Assembly: GCA_002011745.1 (NCBI GenBank)
Contig: MTOU01000035.1
Span: 1-64,000 of the forward strand
From: Nitrospirae bacterium JdFR-85
GTDB lineage: Bacteria > Nitrospirota > Thermodesulfovibrionia > Thermodesulfovibrionales > JdFR-85
Direction of reading: 5' to 3'
DNA length: 64,000 bases
Shown here: piece after piece, positions 43,086 to 53,490 of the stretch
How the letters are laid out: each line of letters starts with the position of its first letter
Position numbering within the stretch: the stretch's first letter is position 1
Notes under the pieces: model-generated
What the model was told of the DNA's origin: nothing
Seen by the model: the letters and a program-made list of their open reading frames with translations, nothing else
Database searches by the model: none
Translations under genes and position numbers: made by a program

Positions 43086-45314
43086 ATGCTTAGCAGAGAG
43101 ATAGAGAGGACTCTTGACAGGACATTCCAGAAGGCCAAGGCCAAAGGACACGAGTATCTCACAGTAGAACATATCCTTTATGCCATTTTGCTTGATGACT
43201 GGGGTAGGGATATAATCCTGAACTGTGGTGGTGACATAAAGCGACTACAGAGTTCCTTGGAGAAGTTCTTTGCAGAGTATATTCCCAAGCTGCCCAAGGG
43301 GATGGAGATCTATCCACAGCCGACAGTTGCCTTCCAGAGGGTTATAGACAGGGCTGTAGAGCATGTAAAAGCAGCAGAGAAACCCTATGCTGATGCAGGA
43401 GACCTTCTTGCTTCACTTTTTATGGAGGAAGACTCCTATGCAGTCTATTTTCTACAGCAGGAAGGTATCACAAGGCTCGATGTCCTGAATTATATATCCC
43501 ATGGCATAACCAAATATGATGAAGAAGAGCTAGAGGAAGACTATCAAGAGGAAGAAGCCCGACGACGCAGAAGAGACCCTCTGAGAAGATACACAGTAAA
43601 TCTTGTTGAGAAGGCCCGCAGGGGGGAGATAGATCCTCTTGTGGGCAGACAGGAAGAACTCAAAAGAACCATACAGGTCCTTGCCAGAAGGAGAAAGAAT
43701 AATGTGGTCTTTGTAGGAGACCCTGGAGTGGGTAAGACGGCAATTGTAGAGGGATTAGCCCTCAAGATAGCAAGGGCAGAGGTGCCTGAACAACTGAAGA
43801 AGGCACAGATATTTGCACTTGATATGGGAGCTCTTCTTGCAGGCACGCGCTACAGAGGAGATTTTGAGGAGAGACTGAAGGCAACCATAAAGGCCTTAGA
43901 AAAGATAGAGGAGGCTATACTTTTTATTGACGAGATTCATACAGTAGTGGGAGCTGGAGCAGCAAGTGGAGGTTCCCTTGATGCTTCAAATATACTGAAG
44001 CCTGTGCTCACCTCTGGCAGACTCCGTTGCATAGGAGCTACCACATACGAGGATTACAAGAACTACTTTGAGAAAGACAGGGCTCTTTCAAGGAGATTTC
44101 AGAAGATAGAGATAAAAGAGCCTTCTGTAGAGGAGACTGTAAAGATACTCAAGGGCCTGAGGGCATATTACGAGGACTATCATGGAGTAAGATACACTGA
44201 CAAGGCCCTCAGAGCAGCTGCGGAACTGTCAGCAAAATATATAAATGATAGATACCTGCCTGACAAGGCGATTGATGTAATTGATGAAGTGGGAGCCTTG
44301 GTCAAACTCAACTCAAAAAAGAGTACTGTTACTGTGAAGGATATTGAGGAGGTGGTGGCACGTATCGCAAGAATACCCTCCAGAAACATCACCTCTTCTG
44401 ATGTGGAGAAGTTGAAGGATCTTGAGAAGGAATTGAAATCGGTGGTCTTTGGCCAAGACGAAGCTATTGAAAGGCTGGTTTCAGCCATAAAGAGGGCAAA
44501 GGCAGGACTTGGCTCACCACAGAGACCAATAGGCTGTTTTCTGTTTACAGGGCCCACAGGGGTTGGAAAGACCGAGGTCTCAAGACAGCTTGCCAATGTG
44601 CTTGGTGTAAAATTTATAAGGTTTGATATGAGTGAATATATGGAGAAGCACTCTGTGGCAAGGCTAATAGGTGCTCCGCCTGGATATGTAGGATTCGATC
44701 AGGGAGGTCTTCTCACAGACGAGATAAGAAAAAATCCCTATGCTGTGTTGCTTCTGGATGAGATTGAGAAAGCACATCCTGATGTCTTTAATATTCTTCT
44801 TCAGATAATGGACTATGCCACACTCACAGATAACAATGGCAGGAAGGCGGATTTCAGGAATGTGATCCTTATTATGACCTCTAATGTAGGAGCAAGAGAT
44901 ATGGACAGGGGTGTTATAGGTTTTGGTGACAGAACAGGAGATGCCCATGCCAAAAGTCGTGATGCTGTAAACAAACTCTTCAGTCCCGAATTCCGTAATC
45001 GCCTTGATGCGATTATTACCTTTAATCCTCTCAGCAAAGAAATCATGCTTATGGTGGTTGATAAGTTTATTCGTGAGATGCAGGAGCAGTTGGCTGAAAA
45101 GCAGGTCCATGTTACTCTCAGCCCTAAGGCAAAAGAGTACCTTGCTGAAAAAGGTTTTGATCCAAAGTTCGGTGCAAGACCTTTGGCAAGGGTTATACAG
45201 ACTGCGTTGAAAGACCCCCTCTCTAATGAGATACTCTTTGGGAAGCTACGCAAAGGTGGGGAGGTCTTTGTAGATATAAAGGGAGATAAGTTGGTATTTG
45301 ACTTCAGCCTTTAG
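43086..45314 (+). CDS. clpA: ATP-dependent Clp protease ATP-binding subunit ClpA
   Basis: Double-AAA+ unfoldase that feeds proteins to ClpP. An N-terminal Clp repeat domain (about 1-140) binds ClpS. The first AAA has Walker A GDPGVGKT (211-218) and Walker B ILFIDEI, and the second has GPTGVGKT (489-496) and VLLLDEI. The loop VIGFGDR carries the IGF tripeptide that docks on ClpP, so it is a proteolytic partner and not a ClpB-type disaggregase. Length is 742 residues. clpP is not in the window. Its end overlaps the convergent GGQ gene by 11 bases. Confidence 0.96.
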   Translation: MLSREIERTLDRTFQKAKAKGHEYLTVEHILYAILLDDWGRDIILNCGGDIKRLQSSLEKFFAEYIPKLPKGMEIYPQPTVAFQRVIDRAVEHVKAAEKPYADAGDLLASLFMEEDSYAVYFLQQEGITRLDVLNYISHGITKYDEEELEEDYQEEEARRRRRDPLRRYTVNLVEKARRGEIDPLVGRQEELKRTIQVLARRRKNNVVFVGDPGVGKTAIVEGLALKIARAEVPEQLKKAQIFALDMGALLAGTRYRGDFEERLKATIKALEKIEEAILFIDEIHTVVGAGAASGGSLDASNILKPVLTSGRLRCIGATTYEDYKNYFEKDRALSRRFQKIEIKEPSVEETVKILKGLRAYYEDYHGVRYTDKALRAAAELSAKYINDRYLPDKAIDVIDEVGALVKLNSKKSTVTVKDIEEVVARIARIPSRNITSSDVEKLKDLEKELKSVVFGQDEAIERLVSAIKRAKAGLGSPQRPIGCFLFTGPTGVGKTEVSRQLANVLGVKFIRFDMSEYMEKHSVARLIGAPPGYVGFDQGGLLTDEIRKNPYAVLLLDEIEKAHPDVFNILLQIMDYATLTDNNGRKADFRNVILIMTSNVGARDMDRGVIGFGDRTGDAHAKSRDAVNKLFSPEFRNRLDAIITFNPLSKEIMLMVVDKFIREMQEQLAEKQVHVTLSPKAKEYLAEKGFDPKFGARPLARVIQTALKDPLSNEILFGKLRKGGEVFVDIKGDKLVFDFSL

Positions 45315-45675
45315 AGCCGTATTTCATTTTTGCCCTCTTTCTCCTCTTCTGTTTCTGCTTTCTCAGCTTTTGTCTCAGTTTTTCTCTTTCACTGTCCAAT
45401 CCAAGTCGCATTGCCTCGATTTTTTCAACCAGGTATCTCCTTGCAAGAAATCTATTGAGTGCCTGTGAACGGCTCTCCTGGCATTTTACTTCAACCCCTG
45501 TGGGAATGTGTTTTATATATACACATGTGGATGTCTTATTCACCTTCTGTCCTCCAGGGCCTGATGAGCGGATAAACCTCTCTACCAGGTCCTCTTCTCT
45601 TATACCAAGAGAGAGCATCCTGTCCACAAGTTTCTTCACTTTCTCAGGTCTCACAGGTGCACTGAACGGAAGCAC
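45304..45675 (-). CDS. Peptide chain release factor-like protein with GGQ motif
   Basis: A 123-residue protein with only the catalytic release-factor domain. SSGPGGQKVNKTST carries the GGQ that hydrolyses peptidyl-tRNA, and the last 30 residues are a basic tail (KLRQKLRKQKQKRRKRAK). Codon-recognition domains are absent. The layout resembles ribosome-rescue factors ArfB/ICT1 and the C12orf65-type proteins, whose basic tail enters the mRNA channel or binds stalled subunits. The start is GTG. A rescue role is likely but not proven. Confidence 0.85.
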   Translation of the reverse strand: MLPFSAPVRPEKVKKLVDRMLSLGIREEDLVERFIRSSGPGGQKVNKTSTCVYIKHIPTGVEVKCQESRSQALNRFLARRYLVEKIEAMRLGLDSEREKLRQKLRKQKQKRRKRAKMKYGSKG

Positions 45676-45716
45676 CTTTATATTTTAAATAAGTCCATAT
45701 TTAAAAATCCCGAAGT

Positions 45717-45746
45717 TTGAAAATTCAAAGTGTTTAATGATATGAT
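45717..45746 (+). promoter_or_regulatory. Candidate promoter for DUF1015-gap-pgk
   Basis: TTGAAA (45717-45722) is followed after 18 bases by TATGAT (45741-45746). The -35 lies in an inverted repeat TTTGAA-AA-TTCAAA (45716-45729). The leader to the ATG at 45784 is about 30 bases and has no ribosome binding site. Confidence 0.45.
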
Positions 45747-45783
45747 ATCCAGAGTTCAAATTAAGTATTTTCAAGTATAAAGT

Positions 45784-47061
45784 ATGCCTGAAGTATTACC
45801 ATTTAAGGGAATAATATACAGTTCAGAGAAGGTGAAAGGGGAAGAGGTGGTTTCTCCTCCCTATGATATAATCACGCCTGATATGAAGGAGGAGTTGTAC
45901 CAGAGGAGTCCCTATAATGTGGTCAGGATAGATTTTGGAAAAGACTATGAGGGCGACAATGAGACTAACAATCGATATACAAGGGCAGCAGAGTATCTTA
46001 AGAAGTGGCTTAAAGAGGGGGTCTTGCTTTATACAGATGAAGAGGCATACTATCTGTATGAAGTGGAGTATGCTGTAAGAGGAGAGCGGAGACTGATGAG
46101 AGGAATATTCGGCAGGGTAAGAATTACAGAGTTATGTGAAGGGGTATATCCACATGAGGCGACTCATTCGAAACCAAAGACAGACCGGCTGAATATTTTA
46201 AGATACTGTAAGGCAAATCTCAGTCCCATATTCTCTATATATAACAGACCCAACACAGAGATGAGAGATATATTTAATAAGTATGTAGCTCTTTCTCCCT
46301 ATATGGAAGCATTTGATTCTGATGGATTTAAACACAGGATGTGGATTATTCAGGATAGGAGTAATGTACAAAGGATAAGAGAGGCCTTGAGAGATATTAC
46401 TATATATATTGCAGATGGACACCATCGGTATGAGACAGCACTCCAGTATATGAAAGAAAGACTCAGCACCAATCCTTCCCATTCAGGTCAGGAACCTTAC
46501 AATTATGTACTAATGTATTTGGTTAATATTGCAGATGGAGGGATTACCATTCTTCCCACACATAGGCTTGTAAAGGGGTTGGTAGGCTTGGAGACCGGAA
46601 AACTTCTACATCCCCTCAAGAAGTTTTTTGATATTGTCACTGTGGATACAAAAGATGCTGTTGTGGAGATAATGAAACACCATAAAGGTGCTATAGGGCT
46701 TGCTCTAAGGGAAGAAAGAAAGGGGTTTCTTCTTACATACAAAGGAGGAGATCTGTCAGAGATCAAAGAACCCTTGAGAGGTCTGGAAGTGACTATTCTT
46801 CATGAACTTATTTTTAAAAAGGTTTATAATATAAAAGAGATAGATTTTGAGATGGATCCTGTTGTTGCTATCAGAAGGATGGAAAAAGAGGGGTATGATG
46901 GTGTTTTCTTCTTAAATCCTACAAGAATTAAAGATGTGGAAGAGGTGGCTCTTAATTGTTTGAGAATGCCTCCCAAGTCTACATATTTTTATCCAAAGAT
47001 ACTTACGGGATTTGTTATAAATCCTTTAGAGGGAGACCTTGTCTCCTCTGAGGGCAAGTAG
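45784..47061 (+). CDS. DUF1015 family protein
   Basis: A 425-residue protein of the DUF1015 family. Recognised from the start LPFKGIIYSSEKV followed by SPPYDII, and the central IADGHHRYETALQY, YPHEATHSKPKTDR and LPTHRL blocks. The reaction is not established to my knowledge; the conserved His and Asp residues suggest an enzyme. It is probably the first gene of a transcript with gap and pgk (36-base gap to the gap start), so a link to central carbon or serine/phosphoglycerate metabolism is conceivable but not shown. Confidence 0.88.
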   Translation: MPEVLPFKGIIYSSEKVKGEEVVSPPYDIITPDMKEELYQRSPYNVVRIDFGKDYEGDNETNNRYTRAAEYLKKWLKEGVLLYTDEEAYYLYEVEYAVRGERRLMRGIFGRVRITELCEGVYPHEATHSKPKTDRLNILRYCKANLSPIFSIYNRPNTEMRDIFNKYVALSPYMEAFDSDGFKHRMWIIQDRSNVQRIREALRDITIYIADGHHRYETALQYMKERLSTNPSHSGQEPYNYVLMYLVNIADGGITILPTHRLVKGLVGLETGKLLHPLKKFFDIVTVDTKDAVVEIMKHHKGAIGLALREERKGFLLTYKGGDLSEIKEPLRGLEVTILHELIFKKVYNIKEIDFEMDPVVAIRRMEKEGYDGVFFLNPTRIKDVEEVALNCLRMPPKSTYFYPKILTGFVINPLEGDLVSSEGK

Positions 47062-48102
<1,041 letters not shown>

Positions 48103-48132
48103 TATTAACCAGATCCAGAGAGGAGGTAGAAG

Positions 48133-49353
48133 GTGAATCCAGCACCAATAAAAGATGTGCTCAATAAACTTACTATAGAAGACCTTGATTTGAAAGACAA
48201 AAGGGTATTTATAAGGGTAGACTTTAATGTCCCACTGGACGAAAACCTCAATATAACTGATGACAGAAGAATTCGGGCCACACTTCCTACCATTAACTAT
48301 GCGATTGATGAAGGTGCCAAGGTCATTCTTGCCTCTCATCTTGGTAGACCAAAAGGCAAACCTGATCCAAGATTTTCTCTTGCACCTGTGGCTAAAAGAC
48401 TAAAGCGACTCTTAAATAAAGATGTCATTTTTGTTTCTGATTGTGTGGGACCTCAGGTAAAAAATATTGTTGAGAAGATGAAAAGTGGTGATGTGGTCTT
48501 GCTGGAGAATTTGAGGTTTCATGAGGGAGAGACTAAGAATGATGAAGAGTTCGCAAAACAACTCGCCTCTCTTGCAGATTATTATGTGAATGATGCCTTT
48601 GGTACTGCCCATAGATCACATGCCTCAATTGTAGGCATACCAAAATTCCTGCCCGCAGCAGCAGGATTCCTCTTGAAGAAGGAGATAGAGTATCTGAAAG
48701 GGGTGGTTAATAATCCGATCAGACCCTTTGTTGCAATACTTGGGGGAGCCAAGGTATCAGGCAAGATAGGGGTGCTTGAGAACCTTGAATCCAATGTTGA
48801 TAAGGTTCTTATCGGTGGAGGCATGGCCTTTACATTTATAAAGGCGATGGGGTATGAGGTGGGCAACTCCCTTGTGGAGCCTGATATGCTTGATACAGCA
48901 GAGAGAATAAGAAAGAAACTGAAGGAAAAGGGAGTAAAATTCTATCTACCAGTAGATTGTGTTATTGCACAGTCACTTGAGCCAGGTGCAGTGGTAAAAA
49001 TAGTGCCCACTCTGGAGATACCTCCAGGATGGCAGGGCGTTGATATAGGGCCTGCTACAGCAAGACTCTTTGCAGAGGCGCTTCAGGATGCAAAGACCAT
49101 ACTATGGAATGGGCCCATGGGGGTGTTTGAGATAGACGCCTTCTCAAGGGGTACTTTTGCCGTGGCAAGGGCTGTTGCTGATGCATATGCGCTGACTATT
49201 GTTGGAGGGGGAGACACGGATCTCGCTGTACATAGGGCAGGAGTTTCAGACAGTATCTCTTTTATCTCCACAGGTGGAGGAGCTACATTACAGCTTTTGG
49301 AAGGGAAAGAGCTTCCTGGTATTGCAGCCCTTACAGATAAAAAGCCAGATTAA
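48133..49353 (+). CDS. pgk: Phosphoglycerate kinase
   Basis: Transfers phosphate between 1,3-bisphosphoglycerate and ADP. Motifs are RVDFNVP near residue 32, SHLGRPKG, the hinge [14 protein letters not shown], and GGGDTDLAV near the end. Its 406 residues include a 14-residue N-terminal lead before the usual start. The start is GTG preceded by AGGAGGTAG. Together with gap it forms the lower glycolysis/gluconeogenesis unit. Confidence 0.96.
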   Translation: MNPAPIKDVLNKLTIEDLDLKDKRVFIRVDFNVPLDENLNITDDRRIRATLPTINYAIDEGAKVILASHLGRPKGKPDPRFSLAPVAKRLKRLLNKDVIFVSDCVGPQVKNIVEKMKSGDVVLLENLRFHEGETKNDEEFAKQLASLADYYVNDAFGTAHRSHASIVGIPKFLPAAAGFLLKKEIEYLKGVVNNPIRPFVAILGGAKVSGKIGVLENLESNVDKVLIGGGMAFTFIKAMGYEVGNSLVEPDMLDTAERIRKKLKEKGVKFYLPVDCVIAQSLEPGAVVKIVPTLEIPPGWQGVDIGPATARLFAEALQDAKTILWNGPMGVFEIDAFSRGTFAVARAVADAYALTIVGGGDTDLAVHRAGVSDSISFISTGGGATLQLLEGKELPGIAALTDKKPD

Positions 49354-49364
49354 GGGGGGATGTA

Positions 49365-49685
49365 TTGTACAATTTTCAACTTAGGAAGCAGATATATTTA
49401 GAGAGGAAGAGAAACAGGATGGTGATTTTTACCTTTCTTTTGCTTCTGGTTGTCTATTTAGGTATAACTCTGGTATTTGAAGAGAATGGGCTTCTCAAGT
49501 ATTTTGAATTAAAAGAGAAAAAGATGGAACTTCTTTCAGAAATAAAGGTCCTTCAAGATGAGAATCTTAAACTGAAAGAAGAGATAGAGTTAATAAAAAA
49601 GGACCCTTTCTATATTGAGAAAAGGGCACGAGAAGAACTCAACCTCTCCAGACCTGATGAATATATATTCCTTTTTGAGGAGTGA
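49365..49685 (+). CDS. FtsB/DivIC-family septum formation initiator
   Basis: Small bitopic division protein that joins FtsL and FtsQ at the septum. It has a short basic cytoplasmic start, one membrane segment (about 20-39) and a coiled coil (about 46-82, leucine/glutamate rich). It then has the conserved KKDPFYIEKRAREELNLSRP block. Length is 106 residues. The start is TTG with AAGGGGGGA just upstream. It ends directly against the convergent ogt gene. Confidence 0.87.
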   Translation: MYNFQLRKQIYLERKRNRMVIFTFLLLLVVYLGITLVFEENGLLKYFELKEKKMELLSEIKVLQDENLKLKEEIELIKKDPFYIEKRAREELNLSRPDEYIFLFEE

Positions 49686-50201
49686 TTAAATTGAGTTATA
49701 GAATTCTATCTCTAAGAGTCTCTTTTTGAGTTGTGTTCCTGAGGAATATCCACCAAGGGAGCCATTAGAGCATACTATCCTATGACAGGGTATTATAATA
49801 GGGAGTGGGTTCCTGCTAAGAGCACCTCCCACAGCTCTTGCTCCCTGGGGTAAGCCTATCTCTTCTGCTAACCACTGGTATGTCCTTGTCTGACCATAGG
49901 GTACCTTTGTCAGGGTTTGCCAGACCTTTTTGTCAAATCTGGTCCCTGAAAGGGTATATTCTATCTCAAATTCCCTCCTTCTGCCCTCCAGATACTCAAA
50001 GAATTGAGATTTTACTCTTTTAGGTAGAGAATGTCTTCTTATGTTTTCATACTCCAGAACGTCACCAATCTTTATTCTTGTTAGAACTGCAGAACCATCT
50101 GGATTAAGGATATAAAATACGGAAAGATAACCTATAGGGGTGTTAAAGATATCCAACAAAAGACTACTTCTTTTCTGTAACCATTCCTTTCGAGTAGACA
50201 T
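49686..50201 (-). CDS. ogt: Methylated-DNA-[protein]-cysteine S-methyltransferase
   Basis: Suicide repair protein that takes alkyl groups from O6-methylguanine onto its own Cys. The active site IIIPCHRIVCSNGSLGGY and the DNA-binding helix VWQTLTKVPYGQTRTY are intact. I prefer ATG 50201 (171 residues, GGAG nine bases upstream) over GTG 50216. The start overlaps the end of the hybrid kinase by 38 bases, so it is probably translated from the same message as the signalling genes. Confidence 0.93.
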   Translation of the reverse strand: MSTRKEWLQKRSSLLLDIFNTPIGYLSVFYILNPDGSAVLTRIKIGDVLEYENIRRHSLPKRVKSQFFEYLEGRRREFEIEYTLSGTRFDKKVWQTLTKVPYGQTRTYQWLAEEIGLPQGARAVGGALSRNPLPIIIPCHRIVCSNGSLGGYSSGTQLKKRLLEIEFYNSI

Positions 50202-53200
50202 CAACCCTGTCTCCACCCTTTTTTATGGCGTTCTGTAATGCTTTTTCTGCATGTAGAATCAGTTCTTCAGGAGATTGCCCCTCGTAGAATGCTACGCCTG
50301 CACTTGCCGTGATCGTCTTTTTGGGCTGGCCTTCTTCTTCAGGGAATGGATAATTTTTAATTATAGCTATAAATCTATTACTCAGGGATAGCCCTGCAGA
50401 AAGCACAGTGTTGGGTAATAAAAGCGCAAAAGAGTCTGCACCATACCTCACCACCACATCAGAACCTCTTATGTTCTTTCTCAACAGTTCTGCCACTTTT
50501 TTAAGGACATGATTGCCCTTGCTCTGCCCACACCTCTGTACATATTCACCAAAGTGGTCTATATCAATAAGAATAAGGATCAAGGGGAGTTTATATCTTT
50601 CAGCACGGTCTATCTCCTGAGCCACTCTTATATGAAAGTATCTATGACTGAACAGTCCTGTTACCTCATCAATAAGACCTGCCCTTTTTGGATAGACAGT
50701 CTCAAGTTCCCTTATATGTTCAATTAGCTCTTCTGTACTAAAAGCGTGCTTTTTTATGACCCTTTCTATTTTCCCAAGCATCTGTAGTCTCTCATTTACT
50801 GAGATCTCCTTTTCTGACATCACAAACACAGGTATGTCCTTTGTAGCAGCAGTATCCTTTAATTCCTTAATTACCTCAAAGCCATCACCCTCCTCTTGTT
50901 CCAGCCCCACTATGATAAGATTGGGCCTTAGAGCAATAGCAAGTTCAAGTCCTCTCTTGAGTGTTGAAGCAGTATATGCTATTACACCTGCGTTCTGAAG
51001 CGAGTCTTTCAAAACTTCAGCTTCTTTTTCATCTCTGTCAATTATAAGCACAGTGAAAGGAATGTTTCCTTTGCTGAAATGTGCCGAAAGAGTCTTCAAT
51101 TTCTGAAGAAGTGTCTCTCCATCGAGTGGTTTCAGTATATAGTCAGTAGCTCCCAATGCAAAGGCAAGCTCTCTGTTGTTTACTATAGAGTGGATTATTA
51201 CAGGAATTTCAGAAGTGACAGGGTCTGTTTTCAACTCTTGAAGTACTTCCCAGCCATCCTTCTTTGGGAGCATGATATCAAGTATTATTGCAAAGGGTTT
51301 CATAGATACAGCTTTCTCAATAGCCTCTTCTCCATTGTATGCGTGAGCTACTCTATAACCTTCTCTGGACAGATGTACTGTAAGAAGCTCTGATGCTGAG
51401 GGGTCATCCTCTACTACCAGTATGAGAGGAGCATCCTTCTTTGTCCATGTGGGTTCAAGTTCTATAGGCTCTATCTTTTCTGTCTCTCTTTCTTCTTTTA
51501 TGGTGCCTTGGGTTATGGTGAATCTAAAAGTGCTCCCTTTACCAAGGGTGCTTTCTACAGAAATTTTACCACCGTGTATCTCAACAAGCTTTTTGGTTAA
51601 AGCAAGTCCTAAACCAGTACCTCCAGCTCTTCTTGAGAGAGAGGAGTCAATCTGTTCAAATTCCTCAAAGATCCTGTCTATTTCATCAGGTGGGATGCCT
51701 ACGCCAGTGTCTTTCACTGAGAATACTACCTCCTGAGAATCAGGGTCTCCAGGCTCTACAGTGATCGATATTTTTCCCCTTTCACCTGTAAACTTGATGG
51801 CGTTTGACAGAAGATTGTAAAGAATCTGTTTTAACTTAAGACGATCAGCCACCAACCCCTGAATATCTGGATGGATTGATACGAGTATATCTATGGATTT
51901 TTTATCAGCAAGAGGTTTTATTGTGGAGACTATCTCCTGTAGAAGTTCTTCTAAGTAAAATTCCTCATACTGTAAATCGTATTTTCCTGCCTCTAATTTT
52001 GCAAAATCGAGAATATTGTTTACTATCTCAAGCAAATGTTTTCCAGAGGTTTTTATATTGTATATATATCGTTTCTGTTGCTCTGTTAGAGGACCAAAGG
52101 TTTCTTCTAAAAGTATGTCTGAGAATCCGATTATTGAATTCAGGGGGGTTCTCAATTCATGGCTCATGTTGGCTATAAATCTATTTTTGACCTCCTTAGT
52201 CCTCCTTAATTCCTTTGTAAGATGGTCTATTACACTTGTCCTTTCAATCACCTTTGCAGAAAGCTCATCTTTTAGGGTTTTGAGTTCCGATTCTTTTTCT
52301 AAGAGTTCTTCTCTAAGTTTCTCTATCTCAGTAATATCTTTTAATAAGAATATGCTTATTTGTTGGGATGTTTCATCCTTTAAGGTTATTGTTTCTGCAT
52401 TCAATAAAAATCTGCGTTTTTCTCTTCCACAACTCAATTCAATTTTTAGAGCCTTTATTAACTTGTCTCTATCCAGGCATGTCTGGATGAGTTGCCTGTC
52501 TTTTTTACTGAAAATCTGCCCTATCTTCTTACCAATCAAGTCCTCTTTCTTTTTGCCCAAAATACTTACAGAATCAGAACATTCAATAACAATCCCTTGA
52601 GGATCGGTGAAAAAGACCAAATCTTTTGTATTAGAAAGGAGTATCTTAGCCTTCTGCCGTAGTTCAGAAGTCTCTCTCTTCAGAGAGTATAATTTAAGTG
52701 CCAGTCCTGCAATAAAGGCAAGTATTTTTAGTGAAACCTTTTGACGTAGAGAGAATTTCTTTGGTTTATGATCATCAATAAACAGGATACCCATAGGTTC
52801 ACTGCCTGAAAGCAGAGGTATGGCAAGAACTGAACGGATATTCTCTATCATTAAGGCAGGATGGTTGAACTCGCTTTTTAATGTATCAGGGATTTCTATA
52901 ATTTCCTTCTCCAAAAGGACCTTGTCAGTGAGACCTCCTGGAATAATATTCCATTGAATACTTTCAATAAAGCTCTGGCTCAGGCCTTTGTGTACCTTCA
53001 ATTCAAGTTTGTCATTATAACGGACAACTATGCTTCCTGCAGGAGAATCCGCAATCTCCAAAGCACAGTTTAGCACTTTATAGAGAAAACTTTTCTCATT
53101 TTCTCCAGCACTTAATGCTACTGTTGAGATAGTGTTTTGATTCTGGATATTTTTAATATTCTCTGCCTTTGTCTTTTTCCTGGATTCTATTAGTTCCCAT

Positions 53201-53490
53201 AGAATTCTGGCCACAGGTGGAGTTATTATTTCACACTTATCAGAACAACGCTTAAGATGTTCTTTTACTTGAGGGTTTTCCATCAGATTTACCACAAATT
53301 GTGGCTTGAACTGCCATATCATTTCAATATCACTGACAACAGGGATGTTCCACTTCTTGGCAAGGATATATCCAGGAGAATCTGGATTATCATCATAAAG
53401 GACAACAATCCGGAAGTTTGGTTCAGTTCTAAGCAGTGACAGCAGGGCACTGCCTGCGATATTACCACCTGCAATAGCAATTCTATACAT
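50164..53490 (-). CDS. Large hybrid histidine kinase: Rossmann-GAF-PAS-HisKA-HATPase-REC-REC-GGDEF(degenerate)
   Basis: An 1108-residue cytosolic sensor with no membrane segment. An NAD(P)-binding-like Rossmann domain lies at about 1-95 (IAIAGGNIAGSAL). A GAF domain (about 135-265), a PAS domain (about 285-390) and a coiled coil follow. HisKA has H444 in SHELRTPLNS, and the HATPase has DTGVGIP and GGTGLGL. REC1 has its phospho-Asp at 738 (IILDIMLP). REC2 has Gly at the aligned place (862), and the last domain reads YGADSF (1016-1021) in place of the active-site GGDEF. REC2 and GGDEF are thus probably non-catalytic. It follows the HD-GYP regulator gene with an 8-base overlap. Confidence 0.9.
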   Translation of the reverse strand: MYRIAIAGGNIAGSALLSLLRTEPNFRIVVLYDDNPDSPGYILAKKWNIPVVSDIEMIWQFKPQFVVNLMENPQVKEHLKRCSDKCEIITPPVARILWELIESRKKTKAENIKNIQNQNTISTVALSAGENEKSFLYKVLNCALEIADSPAGSIVVRYNDKLELKVHKGLSQSFIESIQWNIIPGGLTDKVLLEKEIIEIPDTLKSEFNHPALMIENIRSVLAIPLLSGSEPMGILFIDDHKPKKFSLRQKVSLKILAFIAGLALKLYSLKRETSELRQKAKILLSNTKDLVFFTDPQGIVIECSDSVSILGKKKEDLIGKKIGQIFSKKDRQLIQTCLDRDKLIKALKIELSCGREKRRFLLNAETITLKDETSQQISIFLLKDITEIEKLREELLEKESELKTLKDELSAKVIERTSVIDHLTKELRRTKEVKNRFIANMSHELRTPLNSIIGFSDILLEETFGPLTEQQKRYIYNIKTSGKHLLEIVNNILDFAKLEAGKYDLQYEEFYLEELLQEIVSTIKPLADKKSIDILVSIHPDIQGLVADRLKLKQILYNLLSNAIKFTGERGKISITVEPGDPDSQEVVFSVKDTGVGIPPDEIDRIFEEFEQIDSSLSRRAGGTGLGLALTKKLVEIHGGKISVESTLGKGSTFRFTITQGTIKEERETEKIEPIELEPTWTKKDAPLILVVEDDPSASELLTVHLSREGYRVAHAYNGEEAIEKAVSMKPFAIILDIMLPKKDGWEVLQELKTDPVTSEIPVIIHSIVNNRELAFALGATDYILKPLDGETLLQKLKTLSAHFSKGNIPFTVLIIDRDEKEAEVLKDSLQNAGVIAYTASTLKRGLELAIALRPNLIIVGLEQEEGDGFEVIKELKDTAATKDIPVFVMSEKEISVNERLQMLGKIERVIKKHAFSTEELIEHIRELETVYPKRAGLIDEVTGLFSHRYFHIRVAQEIDRAERYKLPLILILIDIDHFGEYVQRCGQSKGNHVLKKVAELLRKNIRGSDVVVRYGADSFALLLPNTVLSAGLSLSNRFIAIIKNYPFPEEEGQPKKTITASAGVAFYEGQSPEELILHAEKALQNAIKKGGDRVDVYSKGMVTEKK

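Noticed and set aside
50620-50680. Active diguanylate cyclase in the hybrid kinase
   Set aside because: The active-site motif reads GADSF where GGDEF/GGEEF is expected, so enzymatic activity is unlikely even though the domain is present.
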